A stretch of DNA of 64,000 nt from Thuidium tamariscinum (Eukaryota; Streptophyta; Bryopsida; Hypnales; Thuidiaceae): NCBI GenBank assembly GCA_947034885.2, contig OX344757.2:7998001-8062000 (forward strand). Reading direction: 5' to 3'. The notes below the pieces were generated by a model that searched no databases, was not told the DNA's origin, and saw only the letters and a list, made by a program, of their open reading frames with translations. Made by a program: the position numbers and the translations under genes. Below are positions 46,601 through 59,009 of the stretch, piece after piece (the first letter of the stretch is position 1; each line of letters opens with the position of its first letter).

Positions 46601-47009
46601 ATACCATGGGTAGTTCAAGAAGAAGTCAAGCCTCAAAGGAAAGTCAACTTATATGTCACACAGGCAAAAAATAGCTAATTATGGCTAATTATACCCCCAA
46701 AATACATGACTAATGTCCAATGCAACTTACTGGTAATGAATGGACCCAATCAAGTTCTAAATCATCTACAATGATTTTGGTGTGAGTCATATTTTGAGAT
46801 TTTTTGACTCATTGTAGTTATATTTTGCAATAAAAAAAAATCGATTTTCTAATATTGAAAATTCAAAATATTTGACTGTTTAATTTAGTACATATTGAAA
46901 TTTGAAGCTTAGAGTTTGGATCTTTGGAAAAACAACGTAGAAGATGCATATTTTACTCAAAATATTTCAAAATGATAACCTTCTTGTGCTCAATGAAAGA
47001 CAAATGAAT

Positions 47010-47900
47010 TGGAAATGTTCATCTAATATTTCACAACATTCCAAGCATTTTTCAATGTATGGCTTGCAATGCATGGTAGGCACTAAAATGAGAGTAGTGA
47101 TTGTAAGTGAAAAACAAAAATGGGACACTTGTCTTCTCCTTAAGCTCCTCGGTAGTGCCCTTTTCAAAGTAGATCTAACTTTTTCACTAGTGGGTAACAA
47201 CCACATTTGTTGGCTAACTTGGCTTTTTAGTCCATGTCCAAATAGAAAACCCAAAAATGAGATGTGAACTACATTAAAGTTGAAGAACCAATAACCAACC
47301 ATTTAAATTTTTTTTAAATACATTGTACATAGTATGAAGTAGTGGAAATTTTTTTTCTTATGAAGGAACATAGGAAATATGGAAATAGAAAAAAATTCAT
47401 AATTTAATTCCCCAAATTGAAATTATTGTGAATTTTTGAAGCCAAAAAGTACTTTTGACCTATAGCCAATGTCTAAAGTCTTCCAATTTTGATCACTCAA
47501 GAATCACTTTCCCACCCACTACTTCTACTCTCTAAATTCACTATTTTGGGACATACAGTGTCATAACCTTATTAGTCTCAACCTCAAAAAGGACCAAAAA
47601 AACACAATTCAAGCTCTAGTTAAAAATTTATTCTAGCCATGATTGGAAATACTCCACTACTATAAGATGGGAGTTTGGCATGGTTGGTAATTGGTGCCTC
47701 AATCTTACACTATTCAACTTTAAAGATTTGCACAACGTGTAGAGTGGTTGGGAATTTGATGAAACTACCACCATTAGATTTATATTGATGTTTATTTTCT
47801 AGAATTAATTTTTATTTTATTTTAAAACTCAAAATTTAAGAATAGGGAGCTCAAAAAAGAAGGACAATGACTAGAAAATGGTTTCTTGGGTCATTACAAG
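47010..47900 (+). repeat. Old dispersed repeat, copy B
   Basis: Paralogue of 16490-16990 (see that entry), with about 440 extra bases before the ACCACCATTAGATT block. Confidence 0.6.
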
Positions 47901-48331
47901 TTAATCCACCCATCAACTCACCCATCCTATATTATACATAGCCCTTGTTTTTCCAAGTGTCAACATGGCAATTTTTATTCAAAAAAAATCCCTGACGTAG
48001 CACTTGTTTCTACTAGTACTAGCATGGTAGTTCTGGTCACTTTCATAGTTCGACCACCTTTGCATTTGTCCACAATCTAACTTAGAGCATCCCCACTGCA
48101 TGGCTCAAAATTTTGACTCAAAATCCGGCCCTTTGCATGGCTCTTCAACTCTGATAGGGCCGTGTGATAGTCATCTTCTCCATTGCTAAACAATGCAAGA
48201 AACCCTCTTAAAGAATTTTTTTTCCTTAATCAAGTTTTCCAATTTATTTTCTCTTATTTTGAACCCAAAACATTGTTTTTTTAATTCTTTGAGGTCTCAC
48301 ACTTTGTGCTTGAGAAAATCTCAAAATAATT

Positions 48332-48567
48332 TGAGTTCGCAATGGAACAAGGCTACTTATATTGCCATGGGGGGAGGGAGGTTCCCCAATCCATGTGTAA
48401 TATATGAATTCCAACTAGTTAAAACAAGGAATTCAAATTTTCAGTTTTCAAAATTCAAAATTTAAATTCCTAGTTTCAACTAGTTGGAATTCATACATCC
48501 CACATGCGTTGGGGCACCTTCCTCCAACTCACGGTGATATAAGGACCCTTGCTCCAATGCAAACTCA
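48332..48567. repeat. Hairpin 1 within the Harbinger-like element
   Basis: Arms of about 110 bases: GGAATTCATACATCCCACATG on the right pairs with CATGTGTAATATATGAATTCC on the left. Outer ends are TGAGTTCGCA and TGCAAACTCA. Confidence 0.82.
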
Positions 48568-48618
48568 TGTTTTTCTACGTCCACATGAAGTAGATGTAGA
48601 AAAGCATGAGTTTTTATG

Positions 48619-48788
48619 AGAAGTGGAGCTCACTACATCCTCTTGGAGTAGAGGGAGGTGTCCCAACCCATATGGGACAAAAGAGAGTATGAACTTGAAG
48701 GAGTTCCTTCAAGTTCACAATATCCTTTGTCCCACATGGGTTGGGACACCTCCTTCCACCTCAAGAGGATATAGTGAAAACCACTTCT
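48619..48788. repeat. Hairpin 3 within the Harbinger-like element
   Basis: Arms of about 80 bases with few mismatches: GGAGGTGTCCCAACCCATAT against ACATGGGTTGGGACACCTCC, closed by GAACTTGAAGGAG and TCCTTCAAGTTC. Its GGGAGGT-CCCAA block matches hairpin 1, so one hairpin probably arose from the other. A 50-bp hairpin 2 (48562-48614) lies between them. Confidence 0.85.
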
Positions 48789-49051
48789 TGTGGAAATTTC
48801 AAACCAAGATGGATTTCATTTTTCGTCTTTGGGGGGACAGGGAATGTCTCAATTTTTGGAATTATATGTAAGCATTTCATTTTTATTTAAAAATTGAAAT
48901 TGAATGGTTAGTAGGAGTCCAATACCTCGATTTTAGGGTCAAAAGTACAAACAACTCTCTTTTTAGGCCGTGGCCATAGTTCAATATTTCCTATCTACTC
49001 TATAAATTTGGCTACGCTCGGACATTTCTTGAATCCTATTTTGTATGCGAT

Positions 49052-49240
49052 GGGGTACTGATTATTACTCGACTAAACCAAATACCCAATTTGCATTATA
49101 TCTTGTATTGCAATGGGGTACTGATTGTTGCCCAACCCAACCAAATACCCAATTTGCATCATATCTTATGTTGTGGTGGAATACTGATTGTTGCCCGACC
49201 TAGTTAAATACCCAGTTTGCATCATATCTTGCATTTGCGG
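49052..49240 (+). repeat. 63-bp tandem repeat, three units
   Basis: TACTGATT recurs at 49056, 49119 and 49182 (exact 63-base period), each followed by AATACCCA-TTTGCAT and ATATCTT. The next unit would begin where the element terminus TAGGGATGCTC lies. Confidence 0.9.
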
Positions 49241-49489
49241 TAGGGATGCTCTTACAAACCAATTAGTGTTTGTCTTAGTTGACAAATCATTTGTTTGAAA
49301 ATTAAAAAAAAAAATCATAACAAGGTTGTTGCAAATTCCAAGAAGGTAGGACCACCCATTCCCGACGACGAACCTATACCCAGCATGTAGAATGCAGCTA
49401 TTTCCAACCAAGACTAGAGCATATTTCCAACTAAAGCTTGGAATGCAATTTTTCCTCCATTTCAAGGTTGGGCCCAATAACATCATGAC

Positions 49490-50160
49490 ACATGTCCCAG
49501 AGTAGTAAGTGGGAAAGTAATTAGTCTATGATTGGAATTGGAAGAGTCCAAACATTGGCTGTTAGTCTGAACAACTTTTCGACTTCCAAAATTCTTAGTA
49601 ATTTCAAATTTGGGAATAAAATTCTGAAAAATTTACAGTCCCAATATTTCTTATCTTCCTACGTGGCAAAAATTTCACTTACCTCATACTGCTCACAATT
49701 TCCCTGAAAATTGTGTAAGTGATCGACTATGGGTCCCTCTACCTTATTTATTTTAGTTGGTGGAGTTGGGAGTTGAAAGCCCAGTTACATGAATGAATGA
49801 CAGAAACTGCAGTTGCCAAGAATCAATGTTTTTTGTTTGTTTACTTGTTTATTGCCTTGTGTCCTTCAAAGTACCACAACAACTGTCCTGAAAGACAGGA
49901 AGCTCCTGAACTTTGTCCGAGTACATTTTGTCTTTCTTATTTGTCTTTCTTTCGTGACACAATTGACTGAAATGGGGTTTCATTCAGGGCTTTCTTTTTT
50001 CTTTCTGCTGCCAGATTGCACCCAAAAGAAAAAGTTGCTAGAAAGTCGCAACAAATTGTGAAGTTTTGTGCCAAAAAACTTTGATTAAAAAAAATCTTGA
50101 ATGAAACTGCCAAATTGTGGATGAAAACAAAATTATGGGCATGTAATATGCATTACTGTG
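49490..50160. other. Intergenic DNA without a visible gene
   Basis: The open frame at 49813-50061 is short and has no recognisable motif. Confidence 0.5.
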
Positions 50161-50164
50161 ATCT

Positions 50165-50290
50165 TTTTAATCCAATATGTGAATGGATGTTGAAATTTGG
50201 AGCACCACTATAACAATTGATATCGCCACTTTAGCACTTCATATAAAAAAGGGTAAAAAAAAAGCCCTGGTTTCATACCAAAGAATTTTG
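50165..50290 (-). repeat. Dispersed repeat, copy B
   Basis: Reverse-complement partner of 25866-26000: GGAGCACCACTATAA, ATATCGCCACT and AAAAAGCCCTGG. Confidence 0.7.
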
Positions 50291-50485
50291 AGTTCTTTAG
50301 ACAATAATATCATGAGTTGTATTCTTTGGCGGATTAAAGGGATGCCTTGGGGGATGGAATGACTCCCCTGGTGCGTGGACTGGCTGGAGATGGAGGTTCC
50401 AAACCATCAAGGAGCCATGAAAACATGGCCATGCCCTTGGAAGTTTTGAAGGTGTGGGTACCCATGAAACTGGCACTTGTTGCTA

Positions 50486-51463
50486 CACTAAAATTGGTAA
50501 ATAGTGTTGGAAGCACTAATTAGCCGAGCTAACACTAATTGTGATTTGCAAGGTTAGTGTTAGATCATTATTAACTCAATCTAACACTATTTCAGCTGTA
50601 CAGTAAAACTTTTATGTTGAGACTTGGTCTAACTTTTGGAGAATGGTGCTCCTTTTGTCCAATTGGCTTTGGCAATGAGTGATGTGGCTTGTAAAATTTT
50701 CATGGGATTGGTGCCACCAAAGGCAGCTAGAGCATTGTAAAAAATGCTAGAATGCTAGTAAAAAATATTGGAATGACAATAAAAATGCGAGAATGATTTA
50801 AAAAAAATGTTAGAACGACTATAAAAAATGATGGAATGATAGTAAAAAAATACTTCAATGGTTGGAGGAAAAGTGGTGACCAAAAAAAAAAAAAACCCGA
50901 TATTTTAGAGGAAATAGAGGAGAGAAAAACAAATCCAATGGTGTCATCCAATGTTAAATCTCATACCTCAAAAAAAAAGATATAGGCATGGGAAGTTCGA
51001 ATGGAAGTGGAGGGAACAGGGAGAGTTTGAAATCAAGGCAGGAAATAGCAAAATATACACCACCCCCACCCCCCACCTCCCACCTCCACTCCCGTTTCAG
51101 AGCTCTCAATCTTCTCTAAAACTTGGAACTCTCCCATTCCTAAGAAGACTTGGAGCTCTTGGAGTTCCCTCATTTCCATGAAGACATGGAGCTCTCCCAA
51201 ATTCTCACCAAGCTTCCAAAATTGTTTCAAGGCAAAATTTGTCTTGGTTCAGGGAAGGACAAAACTGTCTTAGGCCAAAGATGGGTAAAATCGGGAGCGG
51301 CCAATGAAGGACAAAATCTGTGGTATACCAGGGAAAAAACAGATTTTGATGGCAAGAGTTAAGTGCTCCAACACTATTTAGACATAAGTTGGTAAATAGT
51401 GTTGGGGGTAAGAAATAGAGAACAACACTAATTATCAACCAACACTACTTATCAATTTTAGTG
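50486..51463. mobile_element. CACTA-like non-autonomous element, 978 bp
   Basis: Ends CACTAAAATTGGTAAATAGT and ACTACTTATCAATTTTAGTG are inverse copies. TA flanks both sides (50484-50485, 51464-51465); a matching third base is not seen. The motif AACACTA or its inverse TAGTGTT occurs at least eight times within about 110 bases of each end, like the subterminal binding motifs of CACTA elements. The interior has a degenerate repeat of about 25 bp (50735-50860) and CT-rich text, but no transposase. Confidence 0.75.
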
Positions 51464-52303
51464 TATTGGGCCTTGTTATTATTACTATTAGATTGGTCAT
51501 ATTTACATTGGGTTTTTTTGTTGGCAAGTGAATAGAGGTTCCAACAGAACAAAGAATATGATATTTGGATACCATATGCAAAACTTATGAAAGGTTGAAG
51601 TTTTGGGGATAAGGTAGTCTACTCTAAAAGCAACCATTTAAGCCTACCTAACTCATCATTGACAGTAGTACATATTTCAAACAATATGTTAGTCGTTCTT
51701 CGATAGAGGTTGCAATTAGAACACAATCGCTTTTAGAGCAAACTACCTTAGATGTTATAAAATCGTTACTTTCACAAACATACATATTGATTTGGGAGAT
51801 GTTCACAAATTATGATGACAGTTTTAGATAGGATGTAGTTTTAGGTGTATCCACCTTATGGTTGTTTTTCAGTCAAAAGACTTAAATCAAGGACTTTCCT
51901 TGATGGTTGGTAGTAGTAATCAATTTTGTCTTACTAAAAGCCTCCCAAAATCTTCCCCTTGAGGAATTGCATGTATTTTCAATCATAGTGTCAACAGTAA
52001 AATGCGTTCAAGAATAAGTATCCCATCCTTTAGATCTATGTAAATCTTTAGGTTAGATTTTGCCATTTAGGCATCTAAAATTCATGAGTATGTTATTTGA
52101 GCACAATTTGTAAATACTACCAGCTCTATCAATTTTGATGGTTAAAATGGCAGTAGCAACAACGGGATTCTAGAAATATGTTCTCCAACCTAAACATCCA
52201 CAATAAGGAAACATATCTCATTTTATGGAAAAAAATTTGTAGTGTTGAAGTAGTCATTAAACGCTTCATCAACAATACTATTTGAAGAAGCAATGAGTAC
52301 AAG
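51464..52303. other. AT-rich intergenic DNA
   Basis: No gene is seen. Confidence 0.55.
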
Positions 52304-52626
52304 CATTAGATGTTTTTTAGGCCTCTGGAAGACTATTTAAGGATTTTTCCCCAAAATTATTCTTATGTAGTGAACCAACCACTATTGGTCTAAATTTTTG
52401 AATTCAAAAAATTCAAAAAGTTTCAAAAAACTAAAAAATGTTTTTTAGAATTCAAATTTTTTGGAAATATTTAAAAATTAATTAAAAAAATTAATTAAAA
52501 AAATTAATTTGTATTATCTGATATGACAATTTTTTCAAACATGTCAATTGCATACATGGCAATGTCTACACTATTTTCACAATCCGAGAACTTGCACTCT
52601 TCCAAAGGCCCCAAAAACATTTAATG
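52304..52626 (+). mobile_element. CATAAGAGG MITE family, divergent copy 5
   Basis: 323 bp from CATTAGATGTTTTTTAGGCC to GGCCCCAAAAACATTTAATG. It shares CCAAAATTATTCTTA, TCTGATATGACAATTT and GAGAACTTGCACTCTTCC with the family. Its termini match copy 3 rather than copies 1, 2 and 4, so the family has two terminal subtypes. Confidence 0.75.
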
Positions 52627-53020
52627 GTGCCTAATATGGGCTAGGCTAAGTTTTCTAAGCCAAAGGTTTGTTCCTACATTGTTTTAGTTGCCTCCATGAG
52701 GTTGCTCAACACAATGAATACTTTCTTGATGGTAGAACTTAAGAAATGAATACTTTCTTTATGGTAGAAATTAAGAAATGAAACTTTTTAGTGGGATAAA
52801 AGTTTTGCCTTATTTAGAGGATTTTAGTAGGATAGAAGAAATACCTAATTTCAAAATTTGGACTATTTGGAATGCAAAGTGAGTTACAAAGAACATGAAT
52901 AAGATATAGTTTTAACCTCTAAATGGCCAAGTGGCCATTCAATGACCAATTTAAAATTTGGGCAGGTTCTTATAAAGTCAATTTTGAATGGATCTTTCTA
53001 AAATTTTGATGCACAATAAG

Positions 53021-53199
53021 GTATCCATATTATATGTGATGTTTTCATTATTTTTTGTGATCGATTTTAGTGGATGTCCAATAATAATAATATCCAATGT
53101 AACATTTGGATGTTATTATAGATATAAAAATAAAATTTGTTTTATTGGATGTTTACTAAACTTTGTCACAAAAATAATGAAAACATCATATAAAATACA
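53021..53199. mobile_element. Foldback MITE, about 179 bp
   Basis: TATATGTGATGTTTTCATTA at about 53031 pairs with TAATGAAAACATCATATA at about 53175. The stem continues through TTTTTTGTGA and TCACAAAAA and ends near a TGGATGTCCAATA and TATTGGATGT loop. No target duplication is clear. Confidence 0.75.
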
Positions 53200-53219
53200 A
53201 TTTTTTTTGTATAGTTGAC

Positions 53220-56200
53220 ACGTAAATTGCCTTATAAATTAGCTTATTAAAAAAAAAATTTTACTGGGTGGATGCCTAGATCAAAAGTTATGACTTCTTG
53301 AAGTATTTTAGGCAAGACATCGAACTTTTGGCAAAAATGTACAAAATTCTTCCTCTATCTCTAAAATTTAGTTGGTATGTAATTGGTATGATACAAGATG
53401 CAATTGTCAAAAAATAATATCATTTGTAGAGAAAAAATCTCACTCTAGGATAAATTAAAATCTATTGATCCTCTTGGCCACGGTAAAAAAGACTTTTTCT
53501 TTTAACTTTAATGATAGAATCTTTCAATTAATTCAAACTTTTGCAAAAAATTTCCACTCATTTCTGTAAGATTGTACTAAAATTTTGTACAATTGAATTT
53601 CATACAAAAGTTTTTTTCAATATTTTTTGTTTGCCTTGAAAAGTAGCATGTTTTGGACAATTTTAATTAATATGTGTTCTAGTCTTATCCTAGTTATTAA
53701 CTCTCAAATTTGATTTTGTGCTTGTGACTTTTTAAAAATAAATAAATGAAGGTACAAGCCTTTTGTTTAATTCTATAACAAAATTTCTATCTTTGAGGTT
53801 ATTAGCAATACAACCATTTATTGAATTGATGAATATGGGCATTGTTTTGTTTCTATGTGAACAATGAAAATCATTCATTAGATACTTTTTGTCCTTCTCT
53901 TTCTCTCAAGGTTTAGGCCCTAAAGCACAGTAGGTCACCTTGGAATTTTTTGAAGGCTTGAGTACATTTATACAAAGTCATAGTGAATGGATGAAAGTTA
54001 AATTTTTAACAAACATGCAAATTTTCACCAGTTTTTTTGTAAAGATATCATCGATATCTTCATTGGATACCCAAATCAAAAGTCACAAGGTTTAAAAGTT
54101 TAGAGATAGTATGGACAATATGCTAGAAGATAGAACACATAGTCACGCAAGATTTGAATTTTTTCCATTAATTTTGAATGATTAATTTATAGGATGTAAC
54201 CTATAGAGCTAAAATTATGTAGTTGAAAACAAAACAAAACAAAATCTTTTTTTCCAATTTTCACTAAAATCTTTAAAAATGGTATCTTAGAAGAGTTTTA
54301 GTACCATAAAATGTATGAAATTCTTATATTTTTTTTGTGTATACAATTAACAAAAGGAGATACTTATGGGGACATTTAGGATCTTCATTTTCCTAAAAAT
54401 AATTGAAATCTTGTTCATGTAGTTGCTTTGGGAAGGACATATTTTTAGTATATTGGACACCTATATCATCTTTGAAAATTAGCACATAGGTAACTAGGAA
54501 GAGTTTCTAGGCAATGTTTTGAGTTTTGAAAGTTGGATAGTATACAACTTTCACCACATAATTGAATCAAACTATGCTAATGTTGTTAGAAAGCACCCAA
54601 TTTTCTTAAAACTTCAAATGTTATAATCTTGCAATCTATGTGGTCAAATGATCTTAAATTTTCTTTACAAATTCCTATAGTTGTATAATATATATTTGTC
54701 TAGTGGATTAGTGGATTAGTGAAATTTTTATATTTTAAAACTATATTCAATATACTAGAAAGTAGTAGTCTTAAGAACTAATTGTGAAAAATACCTCCAA
54801 TACTTTAAGAATTAAAAGAGAAAGAACAACTCTACAACCTAAGAGCCAAAGGTGGAAATAAATGGAAACAAGAAAACTTTCTATAAAATCAAAAGCAAAC
54901 TAATTAAGTGTCGTATAATTTTACAAAGAACTCCTAACGCTTCTTTTGAGGTTCACCTAGAAAAGAGACTCTAGTTTCTTAACTATTATCATTTATACTA
55001 TTTGTAATTATTTTCTAGAATTATTTCTAACATTTTTAAACAATTATTTATAAAATAGTATTATAAGGATCAATGTTCCTTTTCTTTTGCTTGACAAATT
55101 GACAAATGCATTACCTAAATGTTTTTTGCAATTATTGTTATCAATTACACCATTATTATTGCATTCCTATTTTCATCATTATGGAGGTTCTAATTTTTTG
55201 CAAACTTTGTAGAAAGTAGTAATTTACTTGCTTCATGATTCCATCATGATTATAAAATCTGCATATTCATAGCTTAAGTATATGAGTTCCCTCAAATTAA
55301 AATTAAAATTCATTAATAGTGTTTTATTTTGAATTAAAAAAATTAATTTATATATAAAAGTCTAGAAATTTGGGTAGCTTATCCTATGATGTATGTATTC
55401 AAAAACTTGTATAATTAGGTTACCAATGCTATTATTGTCCTCAAAGAATATTCATTATGTTCCTTGAAATTGGACTTGAATGCATTATAACTTGTTATAG
55501 TTAAGCCCATGTAATATGAAAGTTGCATACTAGAATTGAACTCTTTATAATGTGAATTGTTTCTTAAAGTGTGAGTTTTTTTTTAAAGTGTCCATATAGA
55601 TACTTCCTACATGTCTCCATGATTGAATTTTGAAAATTCATCAATGTTGGATTTCATTCTTACTATCATCATGTAAAATCATGAAATAGATTTGAAATTT
55701 TTCCAAAACTAAAGTCCCAATTTTTGTAGTATTGAAATTTTATAAACTTGATTGAGATGGGATAAAAATGCAATGTTAATTAAGCATGGTAAAAAATATC
55801 AATCCTATTCCGCATTATACAAAATTCTTTATATGGTGCAGTAGCAATCCATACCTTCAGTCCTAATGTTTCTTATGTTTTGTTTGTTTCATTTTTTTTG
55901 TTATCGTAAGATCTTTGGAACCATATGTTGCCTTTATGGCATTTTTGGTACCAATAGAAAGTTGTCTATGAGGAAGGGTGCACCCTCTTTGTTTCATGGC
56001 TTTAGAACCTAGAATGTGAAAGTTATTGAATTTTGAATTTTTATTAATTAGAAAACTACAATGTTATTTTTAGTTCTATTTTGAGTGTGGTAAAACATAG
56101 GATATACTAGTCTACACCTTAGATGAATTTTTGTTTTGTTTTGTTTTTGTTACCATTAGGGAAAAAATGAGGCCTCAAGAAGGCCCCTCCATTTGACTTG

Positions 56201-57240
56201 TAGTGACTTAGTGAGTGCCATATTGCAATTAAAATATTTTTTTAATTCAAGAAAAATAAATCTAATAGTAATGAAATTGTAGTCCAATTGGTCAAAAAAT
56301 ATTTTTTTATTTTTAGTTTGTTGCTCACTATTGGTCAAAGTTTTGCAATAAAAAAAGACCTTCAAATAGCACCATTTTTTTTCCTTAATGAATGAGATCT
56401 TTGGACTATGCATCTCTTGGTTGCAGTCTTGGTACTATGAGAAGGTCCTATGCAAAGAAGGGTGCACAACCTTTGTTCATAACATTCTAACTTATGCCCA
56501 AAAAAAATATTGAAATTCAAAGTTTTTATGAATAAAAAAATTAAGAAATTACTATTTCTTTATTTCTCTTATATTGTGCCAATAGCATAGGGCCGACTAG
56601 TACAATTTGAAAGAGTATTGCATCTGTACTATTGTATAATGGAATATTGATACATGAGTATATAAATTGATATGAGATCCCAAATCTCATTCAGTTACAT
56701 GATGCTCATCTAATGTTATGTAGTCATATATGGTTTGATGCAATCTTATCTACTTTAGGCTCAACTCTACCTTGTAGATTTATCAACCTTAATCCTAGAA
56801 AGCTCTTGGGGTTTTTCTATATGATCCATATTCAACCACACAATTCTTCAATTATAATTTAATATATTAATTGTAATACATTGTTATTTACATGTGATCA
56901 TGATTATTGATTTACCTTGTATTGAAAAGTATTTAGTCCATGTTTTTTTATCAAATATCATTGTTTTCATACTATACTATACAATATGGCCGCAAAGGGT
57001 TTTTGGGCCCTTCTAGAATTAAGACATTGTGGTCTCTGGTGCATGGCTCTTCTTTATGGTTAATCTACTGCTTGCAATTAGGTTGCCTTTACAATTAGGT
57101 TGCCTTATCTCTAGAAAATTATTCTACAAGCCATCGAAGTCAACAAATATTCCTACAAATACTTTATTTGTATATATGGAGATTTAGGGATCCTAACTAC
57201 ACCAATAACTAATTCAAAAGTATTTGATTCTTATAGGGTT
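53220..57240. other. Very AT-rich intergenic DNA
   Basis: About 4 kb with no gene or bounded element. Some text resembles the 33.5 kb and 61.3 kb dispersed repeat (for example TCAAAAGTTATGACTTCTTG near 53281). Confidence 0.55.
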
Positions 57241-57265
57241 ATATATATATATATATATATATATA
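57241..57265. repeat. (AT)n microsatellite
   Basis: About 12 AT units. Confidence 0.9.
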
Positions 57266-57560
57266 GTGTTTGTGTGTGAAATGTATAGAAATTAGTGATG
57301 GGCAACATAATTTCACTATTTAGTGTAAGGTTTTTTCTCACACCCGATGGTCTCTTTGTGTATTACAACAAGCCTTCTAGGATGCGCTTTTGGATTTAGA
57401 GACGACAACTCATATGAAGGCTTTGGAGATTATAAAACTTAGACCCCAACAAGCGAATGTCATTTGGACAAAGTTTTGTAGGATTTGAATTCTCTCAATG
57501 GTTCTAGGCAACATTTTTTTTTGAATTGTAGATGAATAATAAAGCCCTACATACCTTCCC

Positions 57561-58355
57561 ACCAAAGGTCAATATTTGGAGGGAGACAAGAACAAGGGTG
57601 TATGAAACTTGGAATCTAAAGACAAATTGCCAGAAACTCCCCTTGAGTTTCTAACTATAAGAGATAGAAAGGAACAAAAACAAGAATAGTTAGGTGGAAC
57701 ATGAGAGCTTGCCTTTAGTTGCTCATTCTATTATTTTGTTTTCTCATATAGTGTTTTTTTTCTACTTTGCCAACCTTCAATTTTGGCATCTTTGTATGTG
57801 TTATGTTTTCTTTTTGATGCAATGGATTTTCTTATTTGTTAAAAAGAATCTCAATAATCCATCAATGTCAAGTGCCTTGTAAAGCTATAGAACATTCATA
57901 ATTAATGCAATGATGAACGAAAAGACGGGTAGAGACACAATTCATTGGAGTTCTTTTCCTTCTTTTTTTGGAACAAAGGACAGAGGCCATTGCATTCAGA
58001 GTTAAGAATTCCTTCATTTTTCTAAAACAGACAAATAAATCAAAAGTAATAATTAATGGCGGATGTGCCTTCTTCAGTTCCTTTTATCTTCAATTCCTTT
58101 TACCTTAAATTCCTCTTATCTTTAGTTCCTTTTATCTTTTCTAGCCTAACCACTACATGAGTGCTTTTAGTACTAGTTGTTTTGGCAAAGGAGCTCATGC
58201 AGAATATGTAGTACTAGACATGTGCTGAAACATACATTCCGATTTCCTTCTTTATCACTCATGGAGACCCATATTTAGAGCTAATCTATTGGAGTTGTAG
58301 TCAACTCAATGCCCTTGCAAATAGCACCTTGAGGATTGATGATTGAGTGCCTTTC
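57561..58355 (+). repeat. Segmental duplication, short copy
   Basis: It aligns in order with 60331-63096: TTTGGAGGGAG, TTAGTTGCT, TTGCCAACCTT, AATAATCCATCAA, GGCGGATGTGCCTTCTTCAG, a small TTTATCTTCAATTCC array, GGCAAAGGAGCTCATGC, CACTCATGGAGACCCATAT and TTGCAAATAGCACCTTGAGG. It contains no insertions, so it serves as the uninterrupted reference. Confidence 0.82.
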
Positions 58356-58399
58356 ACAATTTATAGAACTCACCAATGTTTTATATTTGTGGTGCAAGA

Positions 58400-58990
58400 T
58401 ATTAAGGTCATTTTTATTTAAGATTTAGGATTTAGGGTATAGGATTAATGATATAAATGTGTGGAGGAAAAACTAAAATAATGCTACATTAGAAACTTAA
58501 CCCATTTAATACCCTTTTTTGAATGCATTTCAGAATCCAATGTTCGGTATAAGACTTTGAATTCTTGAACATAGGTAAACGGCAATAGGGCGGACATGGG
58601 TCTAGGCGGACGTGTTTTGCATCAAATAGGAGGTAGATTGTTTGGATGGTGGGTCAAACGGGATTGGCTCAAGTAGACGGTAGGGCGGACGAACAAGTTT
58701 GGAACTACTCCATCTCATCCGTGTTAGGTCCAATGGTGGACGCTGATTAGATTTGGTGGTCGTTGAGTATATTGGAGGACAACCTCCCTCATTTTCCTCA
58801 CTCCTTTTCTCCTTTAGTGCCAAGTTGGATGTGCTACTCTTGCTTGAAGCGTCACTTGTTCCTATAGGATCAACAATTATTCCTCACTATTTTTACATTA
58901 CATTATTATGCGATTATGGTGTGCCTTTGGAAACTCATTCAATTTATAGTACTATCTTGTTGTGAGTTTTCAATGATTTTAGTTGAAGTG
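58400..58990. other. Intergenic DNA between duplication copies
   Basis: The short frames here (58602-58823 minus, 58753-58965 plus) are not supported by any motif. Confidence 0.45.
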
Positions 58991-59009
58991 CTTAGAACTT
59001 CAAATTGTC

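Larger units (their letters stand above)
48085..49251. mobile_element. Tourist/Harbinger-like non-autonomous element, 1167 bp
   Basis: Termini GAGCATCCCCACTGCA and TGCGGTAGGGATGCTC are flanked by the direct duplication TTA (48082-48084, 49252-49254), the PIF/Harbinger signature. It has no transposase. The left half contains three consecutive hairpins (48332-48567, 48562-48614, 48619-48788). The right half has a 63-bp tandem repeat (49052-49240) ending at the terminus. Confidence 0.85.

Noticed and set aside
42120..46850. A single large element bounded by GAGTCATATTTTGCAATAAA words
   Set aside because: The words are direct, not inverted, and no duplication or terminal structure could be found.
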